Assembly: GCA_963664845.1 (NCBI GenBank)
Contig: OY761615.1
Location: 434,001-498,000 of the forward strand
Reading direction: 5' to 3'
DNA length: 64,000 nt
Source of the DNA: CAIYTF01 sp963664845
Lineage (GTDB): Bacteria; Bacteroidota; Ignavibacteria; Ignavibacteriales; Ignavibacteriaceae
Below, one piece after another: positions 18,360 through 26,254 of this stretch. Position 1 is the first letter of the stretch, and every line of letters starts with the position of its first letter. The position numbers and the translations under genes are program-made. The notes below the pieces were generated by a model that saw nothing but the letters and a program-made list of their open reading frames with translations, made no database searches and was not told the origin of the DNA.

Positions 18360-19376
18360 ATGAGTAGTCAGAAAATCGTAAGTATCAAGCCATTGGATTT
18401 TATGTGGCCCGTCAGCGACCCATTCCTGTTTTGCGTTCATCACAACGATCAGTACCCTGCCGGGAATGAACAGTTGGGGCCCCGGACATCGCTCGCAGGA
18501 CGTAACATCGGCAACGACTTCACCGTCAAAGATGGCTGGCGCATGTATCATGGTGAAACAGTCCCCGGTTTTCCTGCGCACCCTCACCGTGGTTTTGAAA
18601 CTGTTACTGTCGTTATGAAAGGTTTCGTTGACCATTTTGACTCGCACCGGCAAACAGGCCGCTATGGCAATGGTGATGTGCAGTGGATGACAGCCGGCAG
18701 AGGGTTGCAGCACAGTGAAATGTTCCCGCTCCTAAATCAGGTGAACGAAAACCCCGTGGAGTTATTCCAGATCTGGCTCAACCTGCCAAAAGCCAAAAAA
18801 TTTGCCGAGCCTCACTTCAAGATGCTGTGGAATGAAGACATTCCGGTTTTCCAGACAAAGGATGAAATGGGCCAAAGCACTGAAGTCCGGGTGATAGCAG
18901 GACATGTACAAGATGTCATCGCATTAAAAGCAGCCCCTGACTCCTGGGCCGCCGATCCTCGTAATGAAGTTGCGATCTTGACAATAAAAATGCAGCCTGG
19001 TGCCAAATGGATCGTTCCGCCCGCCGGTGAGGCAGTAAACCGCCAATTGTACTTCTATCAGGGAAATGCGATCCTGATTGATGGAACGATGGTAAAAAGT
19101 GAGAATTGCATTGAAGTAAAAGGAAGTATTGAACTGCTGCTTGAAAATGGCGATGCTGAAAGTTATTTACTCCTCCTTCAGGGGAAACCAATTAATGAAC
19201 CCGTAGTTCAATATGGTCCGTTTGTAATGAACACTAAGGCAGAGATCCAGCAGACATTTGCTGATTACCAGAAAGATCAGTTTGGTGGTTGGCCCTGGCC
19301 CAACCACGATATCGTACACCCCATAACGCAAGGCCGGTTTGCCAGACACACTGACGGTTCGGAAGAAATTAGGTGA
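18360..19376 (+). CDS. Pirin family protein
   Basis: 338 residues from the ATG at 18360 (a GTG at 18351 would add three residues). Bicupin: the N-terminal cupin contains GFPAHPHRGFETVTVVMKG, with the pirin metal-binding histidines, followed by GDVQWMTAGRGLQHSEM; the C-terminal pirin_C domain follows WIVPPAGEAVNRQLYFYQG. Bacterial pirins bind iron or another metal; some have quercetinase activity, others have regulatory roles. The preceding GGTGATAA is a plausible ribosome binding site. Monocistronic by context. Confidence 0.92.
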   Translation: MSSQKIVSIKPLDFMWPVSDPFLFCVHHNDQYPAGNEQLGPRTSLAGRNIGNDFTVKDGWRMYHGETVPGFPAHPHRGFETVTVVMKGFVDHFDSHRQTGRYGNGDVQWMTAGRGLQHSEMFPLLNQVNENPVELFQIWLNLPKAKKFAEPHFKMLWNEDIPVFQTKDEMGQSTEVRVIAGHVQDVIALKAAPDSWAADPRNEVAILTIKMQPGAKWIVPPAGEAVNRQLYFYQGNAILIDGTMVKSENCIEVKGSIELLLENGDAESYLLLLQGKPINEPVVQYGPFVMNTKAEIQQTFADYQKDQFGGWPWPNHDIVHPITQGRFARHTDGSEEIR

Positions 19377-19488
19377 TCCGTTTGTGATGATTTAACGTGT
19401 GGTTGTTCTGCTTTGCCTCTATCGTAAGAGCATACTGTTACTCCCTGTTAAAAATACATGCAGTGACTTGACACACTGCCACCCTGCC

Positions 19489-19573
19489 ATCCCCACGAAA
19501 GTGGGGATCAACCGCAACTGCTAATACTACTTTGTATAAGGCCTGCAACTGTCATTCCCACGAAAGTGGGAAT
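19489..19573. repeat. Paired GAAA-loop palindromes (dispersed repeat)
   Basis: ATCCCCAC-GAAA-GTGGGGAT at 19489-19508 and ATTCCCAC-GAAA-GTGGGAAT at 19554-19573, the latter followed by CTACCTGCTTCGA, which recurs after the copy at 60955-60974. They lie in a 405-bp gap (19377-19781) that also holds TTGCTTCGCCCTTGATGGGC and CACCCACC/GGTGGG repeats. The shape resembles Neisseria dRS3 (ATTCCC-N8-GGGAAT). Confidence 0.6.
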
Positions 19574-19781
19574 CTACCTGCTTCGATCTCGATGGTGGGT
19601 TTCGCATAATGCATACAGCACAGAATTCTGCTTAATAAAACTTTGTTTATAGGCGCTAATCGTGAGATTGCTTCGCCCTTGATGGGCTCGCAATGACTTT
19701 TCCTGAGTTATACTACACCCACCTATGCGATAATAAACACAAGTAAGTGCATAATTTCATAAATATCGCACCAACCCCTTT

Positions 19782-20720
19782 TCAGAATAGTATTTCATCA
19801 ATCCTTGAAAACATAGCCGTTTCCTTGCTGAAACCAATCACGTCAATCCTGGGCCTCCCATTTCTGAATACTAAACGGCAATAATTAAAATCGCGTATCC
19901 TGCTGCCTTTATAAAGATCCGGTGGCATATCATTTCCACCGGCACCTGCTTTCAACTTCTGCCTCGGTCCGCCTCCTCCCCCGCTCACAATAAAATGTTT
20001 GCCGGCGACACTAAAATGCTCATAGCTGTGGCAATGCCCCGAAAAAAAGGCAAGTGCCTTTGGTGTCTTCAAAAACGCCGGCACTATCCACTTTAAAACA
20101 TATTCATTCCGTTTCACGATAGTGCTGTTGGTAAATGGCGGGTGATGGCATACCCCGATAATGCAATTCACCGTACTATCCTTCTGCAGTCTCTTCAGTT
20201 CACTTTGGAACCAGTCAGCCTGTTCTTTTTTTTGCTCATTCGTCAGCTCATCATCGTTGGAATTCAAAAATAATATGGCAGTGTTCCCAAGCTTCCTCTC
20301 GTACCATGTGCATTTCAATAAAAACGGGAAACGCGAACCGGCATTTATCATCGCAGCAACATTCGATCCCATATATTCATGGTTGCCCATTACCGGGTAC
20401 ACCGGAATCTTCTTCTTCATCAGCTCCGATACATCGTTGTCAAATTCGGTCCATCTTCCACGCGATGCCCCCCAAAAGGTCATGTCACCCAGATGAACAA
20501 CACATTCGGGGTTGTCGGATGCTATCTTGTCCATTATTTTTTTGGACACACCGGTGTTGTTTTCACGAAAGAATTCCAGCATGCTGTTTCCCTGCGTGTC
20601 ACCCACAAAAACAATCGGCCGTTTGTCATCCTTTTGAATCACCGGGAACGCCTGCTTTTGCATTTGTGCAAAACAAAGCGAGGAAAAAAGGAAAAACAGG
20701 TGTACCAGTTTTTTTAGCAT
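19782..20720 (-). CDS. Exported metallophosphoesterase
   Basis: 312 residues. Signal peptide at 1-18 (LVHLFFLFSSLCFAQ). The calcineurin-like metal motifs are in order: GDTQGN (about 41-46), HLGDMTFWG, MGNHEYMG, CHHPPF and SGHCHSYEHF, giving the usual D, D, N, H, H, H dimetal set; the first motif has GDTQ in place of GDxH. Probably a periplasmic phosphatase or phosphodiesterase of the purple acid phosphatase-like type; the substrate is unknown. Followed on the same strand by nothing close. Confidence 0.88.
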   Translation of the reverse strand: MLKKLVHLFFLFSSLCFAQMQKQAFPVIQKDDKRPIVFVGDTQGNSMLEFFRENNTGVSKKIMDKIASDNPECVVHLGDMTFWGASRGRWTEFDNDVSELMKKKIPVYPVMGNHEYMGSNVAAMINAGSRFPFLLKCTWYERKLGNTAILFLNSNDDELTNEQKKEQADWFQSELKRLQKDSTVNCIIGVCHHPPFTNSTIVKRNEYVLKWIVPAFLKTPKALAFFSGHCHSYEHFSVAGKHFIVSGGGGGPRQKLKAGAGGNDMPPDLYKGSRIRDFNYCRLVFRNGRPRIDVIGFSKETAMFSRIDEILF

Positions 20721-20781
20721 TATATCTCGGACGTAGTTAATATATCAGAATACGAATTTGTATCGCAGTTCCGCTATTCCA

Positions 20782-21501
20782 TTATTTGTTTTTTATGATA
20801 CCATAGTGTGCAGTTAAGACGTAAGGAGTTGAATTCAGTTCCGGCACCTTTGCCATCGCTGTTTTTTGTTCTTCGGTATTCATATTGAAAAAATCGTTGA
20901 ATGTGGAGAACTTGCCGTCTTTGTAGGAAGCATTATCCCCCGTCGCGAGGTATGCACCATTCACCAGGAAACAACACGACCCGGGTGTATGTCCCGGTGT
21001 GTGAATAACGCGCACGGAAAGTCCCTCAATATGCAGGGTGTCGTTGCTGTCAAACAGTTCATATGGGCCATATTTCCACTTTGTCTTCGAAAAAAAGAAT
21101 TTCCCGTTCCTGCCGTCAATCATCTGCTCTTCATCTCTGTGCAGCAATATTCGTGGATGTTTAAAAAGGCCCAATGCACCAACATGATCGCTGTCAGTAT
21201 GGGTAAGCAGAACCGTGGTGACATCTTCGGGTTTCAAGCCAAGTTTGGACAACTCATCCCTGAATGAATCATCTCCGATGCCTGCATCAATCATCATCCA
21301 GCCGTTGGCGCCTTTGAAAAGAAATGCATCGGCAAATTTGTCACCCACGCAATAGACAGTATCATTAATCTTAACGGTCCCCGCCGGGGTCATCCCGTGT
21401 ATCTCATAATACATTTTAAGTCCAAAGCCTATAATTACAAGCACAAGAACAATAATAATTGCTCCAATGCTTTTCAATACTGTTTTTGTTGTTTTTGTCA
21501 T
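20782..21501 (-). CDS. MBL-fold metallo-hydrolase, membrane-anchored
   Basis: 239 residues from the ATG at 21501, favoured because GGAAG precedes it at good spacing; the ATG at 21516 adds five residues. A transmembrane anchor spans about 10-31, so the enzyme faces the periplasm. Metallo-beta-lactamase motifs: HTDSDHVG (second His of HxHxDH replaced by Asp, as in many subgroups), HTPGHTPGSCCF, ATGDNA, and a final TAHYG. The fold is sure; the substrate is not. The metallophosphoesterase gene lies about 60 bp downstream on the same strand, so they may form a two-gene operon of envelope hydrolases. Confidence 0.85.
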   Translation of the reverse strand: MTKTTKTVLKSIGAIIIVLVLVIIGFGLKMYYEIHGMTPAGTVKINDTVYCVGDKFADAFLFKGANGWMMIDAGIGDDSFRDELSKLGLKPEDVTTVLLTHTDSDHVGALGLFKHPRILLHRDEEQMIDGRNGKFFFSKTKWKYGPYELFDSNDTLHIEGLSVRVIHTPGHTPGSCCFLVNGAYLATGDNASYKDGKFSTFNDFFNMNTEEQKTAMAKVPELNSTPYVLTAHYGIIKNK

Positions 21502-21745
21502 CGTGTTCACTTCCATTGTGAATAAATACTCGTCAGGAGTATAATTTAATATGACGGCCGTGGATGCTCCATCCCCTGTTCACGTACCGGTCATTTCGCA
21601 AAAAAATATAATGCCGGGAATCTGATGGGAATGAGATCAAGCACATCCTGAAATGTAATCAGAATAGTATAAGATCTGCAAACTGAAACTCTACTTAACA
21701 GAGAGCGTCCTGCGCATAACATTCTGTGACTAACCAGGCCTAAAG

Positions 21746-21787
21746 GCTCCGTCAGGAGCAACAAGTGTAAAGCATTCGTCAGGAACG
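21746..21787. repeat. Small hairpins (GCTCC-GTCA-GGAGC type)
   Basis: GCTCCGTCAGGAGC at 21746-21759 and a related CATTCGTCAGGAACG at about 21773 lie in the gap upstream of the MBL gene. They look like a dispersed non-coding repeat; a short minus-strand frame over them was not accepted. Confidence 0.35.
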
Positions 21788-21843
21788 CCATGTATAGAGA
21801 GTTCTAAAGATAGAACCCCAAAGAAACTGTTCCAATGGTTTGT

Positions 21844-22053
21844 TTACGCCATCCATGCCTTATATTCAAGAATATCTCCCGGCTGACATTCCAACACCTC
21901 ACATATTTTTTCAAGAGTGGTAAACCGTATTGCTTTTGCTTTTTCATTTTTCAATATCGAAAGGTTTGCCTGCGTAATACCAACTCTTTCAGCCAATTCA
22001 TTCAATGAAATTTTCCTCTTGGCCATCATCACATCCAGGTTTATTCGTATCAC
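21844..22053 (-). CDS. XRE/YozG-type helix-turn-helix regulator
   Basis: 69 residues, starting at a GTG. The whole protein is a Cro/C1-type domain: MAKRKISLNELAERVG, ITQANLSILKNEKAKAIR as recognition helix, then FTTLEKICEVLECQPGDILEY. YozG-like regulators of this size are typically paired with a DUF2975 membrane protein, which is exactly the gene 12 bp upstream on the same strand. Probably autoregulatory. Confidence 0.9.
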   Translation of the reverse strand: MIRINLDVMMAKRKISLNELAERVGITQANLSILKNEKAKAIRFTTLEKICEVLECQPGDILEYKAWMA

Positions 22054-22065
22054 AGAGTTATTCCT

Positions 22066-22749
22066 TTATACTGTTAGTTCTTGCTCTTCTTTCAGCGAAG
22101 TACCAATCCGGAACACTTCCGAAATGACAAAGAGCAGCAATCCGCTGAATATACACACAAGAAGAGTGCTCTTCCCCAACAGTCCGGAACTCAGAGATAT
22201 GCCGGGGAAATTAAGCTGACTGATAATTGCCTTAGTAACGTAATGAGCGCTAATCTGCAAAGCCAAAGGAACAGCAATAATAATTATTGCCAGTGCCCTC
22301 AATCGTTTCCCGTTCCGGGGAATGAACGGATCCCCGTCAATCACTGTCCTGATCAGTTTTCTGATCAACAGTATACATACACCGGTACTTATTGTCAACG
22401 CCATCTCATAAAACGTAAAATAATATTGAATCCAGGGTGAAACCTTCATGAAAAGCAGCGAACCACTTATATTAAAGAGCGATACTGTTTTACTGTAATC
22501 AAACAGTGGTTGCTGGTTATTGAAATGAACAAGAACCGGTATATCGGAAAGTGGGGGGACAGCGTTCCTGGAGATCATGGAATAGATAAACATTCCTATA
22601 TGTACAGCAAGACTTGCAAGACAAGCCCCCAGTCCTACGCTCAACATACTGTAGATGGTTTTTGCACTGAAATTCTTAACTTTTTTCACAACCGGACTCC
22701 TTATTATGTGCTGAATAATGAATACACGGTAAAATAAAACAAAAAACAC
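22066..22749 (-). CDS. DUF2975 family membrane protein
   Basis: 227 residues with four predicted membrane spans (about 35-57, 115-132, 147-170 and 195-212). The central GDPFIPRNGKRLRALAIIII is the DUF2975 hallmark. It precedes the small XRE regulator by 12 bp, the standard arrangement for this pair, whose role (possibly membrane-state sensing) is not established. The true start may be a later codon; the N-terminal 20 residues look atypical. Confidence 0.82.
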   Translation of the reverse strand: MFFVLFYRVFIIQHIIRSPVVKKVKNFSAKTIYSMLSVGLGACLASLAVHIGMFIYSMISRNAVPPLSDIPVLVHFNNQQPLFDYSKTVSLFNISGSLLFMKVSPWIQYYFTFYEMALTISTGVCILLIRKLIRTVIDGDPFIPRNGKRLRALAIIIIAVPLALQISAHYVTKAIISQLNFPGISLSSGLLGKSTLLVCIFSGLLLFVISEVFRIGTSLKEEQELTV

Positions 22750-23169
22750 CGATTTGCAATATATATTTATCGTTTTTCGATATTTTATTAGTGATATACA
22801 GTTACCAAACGTCAGATTTTGTCATCCAGGATAAAGCAGGTTCCGTCAGTTTTCCATCGTCAAAGCGTCATTGTAGCGAAATGTGCAATGAGCGCGAGAA
22901 TAAAAGGTTAAAAGCTCCGCTCTTGCCATCTGATCAGGCTGAATCTCTCTTCTTTGCACATTTCCCCAATTTGCCGTTCTTTGACTGCTCTGGCTGAGAT
23001 CCCCGACATACTTTCCGACAGTCGGTCTTATCAATGCGATCGCTGTATTATTATGCTTCCTTAAGAAGATAATAAAAAATAACTATCGGATTTTCTTCCC
23101 TCCGGCACTTTTTTCTAAGGCCATATATAGCTGCTAATTACGCCCCCAGGTAATTGCCGGATTGGGCAA
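22750..23169. other. 420-bp non-coding gap
   Basis: No supported gene. Only short low-quality frames on both strands; no strong palindromes or terminator-like T-runs were seen apart from a weak CCGACATACTTTCCGACAGTCGG area near 23010. Confidence 0.4.
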
Positions 23170-23736
23170 TTATCGTGCCGGATATGCAGTTCCGACCTCG
23201 GGACCATGCGGCTGGGAAATGGTATTAAAAAAGACAAAGGGAATAGTCTGACAATTTCTGTCGTTGCAGCCCTTTGTTATGTCAAAATGCAGATGCGCGA
23301 TGGGTGTTCCACTTTGCCCGCTGAAAGCAAGCGTATCTCCAATATTAACCGACTGCCCTGCGCGTACTCTCGCAGAGTTCGGGGAGAGGTGCACATACCT
23401 GGCAAACGTCGAATCCTCATGACGGACGATGATAACATTTTCATGACCGGGGACTGCATCAGAATTGGAATACCTTCCTTCAATCCATTCTACTATTCCC
23501 TTGCGCGATGCAGTTACTGTTGTTCCGGGTTGCATTGAAAAATCAACAGCATAAGAAAAAACGCCATAATGGCTCAAGCTCCCATTCCACGCCTGCATAC
23601 AAACGTATTCTGTACCAACCGGATATGGTAAATAATACGGAGCGTCCTCCTGATTAAATGGAACCTGCAAACTTTCGGAACTCTCTTTACACCCTAATGC
23701 TAACACCAGAACACAAAAGAGCCACATGCATTTCAT
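23170..23736 (-). CDS. M23 family metallopeptidase, lipoprotein
   Basis: 188 residues. Lipobox LALGC with lipidated C16. The LytM-type beta-barrel is recognisable: FSYAVDFSMQPGTTVTASRKG (zinc ligand D65), YVHLSPNSARVRAGQSVNIGDTLAFSGQSG, and HLHFD (H148, H150). The first zinc His is not in the usual HxxxD spacing; H56 is the nearest candidate, so activity is likely but not certain. M23 enzymes cut peptidoglycan cross-bridges. Monocistronic. Confidence 0.85.
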   Translation of the reverse strand: MKCMWLFCVLVLALGCKESSESLQVPFNQEDAPYYLPYPVGTEYVCMQAWNGSLSHYGVFSYAVDFSMQPGTTVTASRKGIVEWIEGRYSNSDAVPGHENVIIVRHEDSTFARYVHLSPNSARVRAGQSVNIGDTLAFSGQSGTPIAHLHFDITKGCNDRNCQTIPFVFFNTISQPHGPEVGTAYPAR

Positions 23737-23922
23737 ATAAATCCTTTCGTATCATATTAAACTATCAGTCAGCCTAAAACCGCAAATGTAATTATGACAT
23801 GTACCAAAAGATCCATGCATCCAGTCTCCCATTTTAATGGTTTTTACGCAATTTCGAAAATGAATAGAATGCGATGGAGCTCTTTCCAATGGAAAATTAC
23901 TTTCCCTGCCTCGAAGAACCGG

Positions 23923-24294
23923 CTATAGCTCAAACTGACTTATTTCTGCCGGTAATACGAATTTCCCGTTTTTGTCCGGAACGAACTCAACAACCAGAAC
24001 CACGGCAGACACATTAAGCGGTCCGTAAATATGCGGGAACAATGCCCCTGTCCTTTTATCATCCACTCCTGCCGGTGCTTCATATCTTATCGCAGGTTCG
24101 ATTTTGCTCGTATCAATGCAGATAAGAAGCAGATCCTGCTGATTATGAAAATATTGGTTTGCAGTATCTGTTGTTTGCCCAATCGTGGAACAGTGAATAA
24201 AACCATCGGAATCCAGGGAAGATGGTTGATAATATCCCTTCCCGGAACACGCTTCCCAGTCATGGCGATGAGTTATGTGTAATATGAGACTCAT
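23923..24294 (-). CDS. DUF952 family protein
   Basis: 123 residues. Characteristic features: ILHITHRHDWEACSGKGYY, SDGFIHCSTIGQTTDTANQYF, then RYEAPAGVD and FPHIYGPLNVSAVV. DUF952 resembles the ADP-ribosyltransferase/Tpt1-like fold but has no established activity. It begins 125 bp downstream of the Fic pseudogene end on the same strand; a functional link is not evident. Confidence 0.88.
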   Translation of the reverse strand: MSLILHITHRHDWEACSGKGYYQPSSLDSDGFIHCSTIGQTTDTANQYFHNQQDLLLICIDTSKIEPAIRYEAPAGVDDKRTGALFPHIYGPLNVSAVVLVVEFVPDKNGKFVLPAEISQFEL

Positions 24295-24368
24295 ATGTCC
24301 TCCTTTCTTGTTGCAAATATATTATTTTTTCTTGTTCATAGCGAAAGAGGACATAACATCAAATAACC

Positions 24369-24409
24369 GTGGGTTGAACCCGACCCTCCTGGGGCGCGGT
24401 GAAACCCAC
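24369..24409. repeat. Inverted repeat at the end of the Fic pseudogene
   Basis: GTGGGTT (24369-24375) and AACCCAC (24403-24409) flank a GC-rich interior, just beyond the TGA that ends the extended Fic frame. It may be a dispersed repeat or a transcription terminator for the toxin-antitoxin pair, though no T-run follows. Confidence 0.35.
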
Positions 24410-24419
24410 TGGAAGATCA

Positions 24420-25055
24420 TCACAAACTCAGTTTTTTCAACCCACAAAAAACAATCTCCTTTAACCGCGATGTATCCCGTAACTGTACGCACTCAATAGA
24501 TGCCTGGATAAACGGATCAGCGATTCCTTCTGAATTATACTGATTATAATTAATGTAGTCGGAACCATTGTAAGACGCTGCCAGATCAAAAAACATCCTG
24601 ATTATCCTACCGTTAAATTCCTAGAACGGATGAATTGCTATCAGCTCTCCCATATAATACGCAATGCGTTGGGCAAATATGTCAATGGGTTTATCAAAAA
24701 AATCTTTTACGTTGTTTTCTTTTCGAAGTTCTCCAAAAAGTTCGGTTAGGAGAGGTTGAATATATATGGCCTTACAAAAAACAGAACCTCCTTTTGAGAT
24801 GTCTTGATTCCTGTATTCACCGGCAAATTCATATAAAGTGTGGAAGGTGGTTCGATGAAGGGATTGTAAATATTTTTGGTCGAAATCAGGATTATTTTTT
24901 AATTCCGAATAGAATTTTGTGTAACCCCTTATCAATAATTGCTTGTTAAGCTCTTCCAGAAGAGCAGGATCAGTAATCGCATTTTTATTTTTGAGAATTC
25001 CCGTCTCTGGATAATAAATCGCATATTCTTTCGAGAGGGAATATTTCAACATCAT
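24420..25055 (-). pseudogene. Fic/DOC family toxin interrupted by an in-frame amber codon in the catalytic motif
   Basis: The open part encodes 144 residues with typical class I Fic features: FAGEYRNQDISKGGSVFC (77-94, including the beta-hairpin flap), helix QRIAYYMGELIAIHPF, then TAG at 24621-24623. Reading on in the same frame for 66 codons gives EFNGRIIRMFFDLAA..., completing HPF*EFNGR of the HPFx(E/D)GNGR signature, followed by a typical Fic C-terminal helix bundle to a TGA at 24420. So exactly one nonsense codon lies within the AMP-transfer loop with no frameshift. TAG is one step from TGG (Trp), CAG, or AAG. The truncated product lacks the catalytic Asn and Arg and should be inactive. 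Translationally coupled (ATGA) to the upstream antitoxin gene. Confidence 0.8.
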
Positions 25056-25234
25056 AAACCAAGCAGAATCTTCTTTGCTTCCTTTTTAATCTTAGGGTCT
25101 GTAGTCCCTTTGTACCCTTCAATTTTCATCGACTCAACAACAGCTATATATGTTTTCTTTAATGAAAACTCAGGGATGTGACTGAGCTTTTTATTTTCGT
25201 TTTCAATACTTGAATTATTTGCTGAATCTTCCAT
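25052..25234 (-). CDS. VbhA-like antitoxin of a class I Fic module
   Basis: 60 residues. Its C-terminal half reads VVESMKIEGYKGT; S35-M-K-I-E39-G40 is a perfect (S/T)xxxE(G/N) inhibitory-helix motif, whose Glu blocks ATP gamma-phosphate binding in the partner Fic enzyme. The following TDPKIKKEAKKILLGL forms the second helix seen in VbhA-type antitoxins. Its stop overlaps the Fic start (ATGA, 25052-25055), the usual coupling for VbhA/VbhT and FicA/FicT pairs. The gene is intact although its toxin is broken. Confidence 0.75.
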   Translation of the reverse strand: MEDSANNSSIENENKKLSHIPEFSLKKTYIAVVESMKIEGYKGTTDPKIKKEAKKILLGL

Positions 25235-25319
25235 AAAAACTTTTCATTAAATTTTCATAAAATATAGATGGGCACTGTATTTGTAAAAAAGCTGTCACTG
25301 ATATTCGAAAGTAAATACA

Positions 25320-25340
25320 GGTGCCAGATCAACTGGCACC
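25320..25340 (-). terminator. Terminator hairpin after ssrA
   Basis: A perfect 8-bp stem, GGTGCCAG / CTGGCACC, with a 5-base loop lies 14 bp beyond the tmRNA 3' end. In the direction of ssrA transcription it is followed by the moderately T-rich TGTATTTACTTT. Confidence 0.7.
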
Positions 25341-25354
25341 GTATCAATAAGAAG

Positions 25355-25705
25355 TGGAGGTGGCGGGAGTCGAACCCGCGTCCGAAATTATGAGTCAAAA
25401 GACCTCTACGAGCGTAGTCAATTTTTTAAGTTCGCCCCGAAAGACTCCAACCGACAGGATTCAACCGGAACTATTCAGTTATTATTTCACCGCATCTACC
25501 CGAAGCTCGACTTGGCAATCGCACCTAAACGTCGCCCAATTCAAAACGGCACGAACTTTTGAAAGGGACGGCTGCTATTTTATTAAGCAGCTAAGGCGTA
25601 ATTAGATTCGCCAGTTAATGTTTTTCCAGAATTTTTACGTTGTTCTGGGGAACACGGCTCGCATTCCTAAGCTTCTATAATCCCGTCGAAGCCAATTTCA
25701 CCCCC
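25355..25705 (-). ncRNA. ssrA: tmRNA
   Basis: About 351 nt. The 5' end GGGGGTG pairs with CACCTCC near the 3' end as a 7-bp acceptor stem with one G-U; GGCTTCGACGGG and the T-arm GCGGGTTCGACTCCCGC are diagnostic. The CCA is not encoded (discriminator A is followed by CTT). The tag reading frame begins at GGC within ACTGGCGAATCTAAT and reads GESNYALAA followed by TAA, close to the Bacteroides tag. tmRNA with SmpB rescues stalled ribosomes. The 5' end lies only 3 nt after the stop codon of the adenosyltransferase gene. Confidence 0.97.
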
Positions 25706-25708
25706 GGA

Positions 25709-26254
25709 TTATTTCCACTCGGTATCGGCTATTCCGGAATTCCTGTTCTCATACCTCGAAAGCACAAACAAAAAATCCGATAACCGATTCACAAATATAA
25801 GCAAATTTCCGTTAATTTCGCCGGTTTTCATGGTAGAAACAACTGCCCTCTCCGCCCTGCGGCACACGGTGCGTGCCACATGCAGCAATGCCGCGGCCTT
25901 CGTCCCCCCAGGAAGGATAAAATACCGCAGTTCGGGCAGTTCCCTGCTGAACTCGTCTATCATTGCCTCAATTTTGTCAATGTACGGTTTGCTTATTCGC
26001 TCAATCTTCAATGCGGCTGAATCCTCACCGGAAAGTGTTGCCAAATCGGCTCCCGCCATAAAAAGCACATTTTGCAGCCAATTCAGCGAATCCCGCGTTC
26101 TGTCCGTGACGGTCTCACACAAGGTCAATCCCAGAAGCGAATTCAATTCGTCAAGGGTTCCATACGCTTCAAGCCGGGGATCATCTTTGGGTACCCGCTT
26201 TCCGCCAAAAAGTCCTGATTCACCGGCGTCGCCGGTTTTGGTATATATTTTCAT
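25709..26254 (-). CDS. Cob(I)yrinic acid a,c-diamide adenosyltransferase, PduO type
   Basis: 181 residues. Transfers the adenosyl group of ATP to cob(I)alamin, the last step of adenosylcobalamin formation or salvage. Motifs: IYTKTGDAGESGLFGG at the N-terminus, KDDPRLEAYGTLDELNS, RTVCRRAERAV, and NRLSDFLFVLSRYEN near the C-terminus, all standard for PduO/MMAB. Full length. Its ATG overlaps the ygfZ stop by 4 bp (ATGA) and its TAA is 3 nt before ssrA, so ygfZ, this gene and ssrA may share a transcript. Confidence 0.95.
   Translation of the reverse strand: MKIYTKTGDAGESGLFGGKRVPKDDPRLEAYGTLDELNSLLGLTLCETVTDRTRDSLNWLQNVLFMAGADLATLSGEDSAALKIERISKPYIDKIEAMIDEFSRELPELRYFILPGGTKAAALLHVARTVCRRAERAVVSTMKTGEINGNLLIFVNRLSDFLFVLSRYENRNSGIADTEWK

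Noticed and set aside
21591..21791. 66-residue minus-strand frame
   Set aside because: Covers small GTCAGGA hairpins and lacks a ribosome binding site or family match.
25052..25234. Possibility that the 60-residue frame upstream of the Fic gene is spurious
   Set aside because: The SMKIEG inhibitory motif and ATGA overlap with the Fic start are too specific; kept as an antitoxin.
25354..25605. 83-residue plus-strand frame
   Set aside because: It is antisense to the tmRNA gene, whose structural elements are unambiguous.
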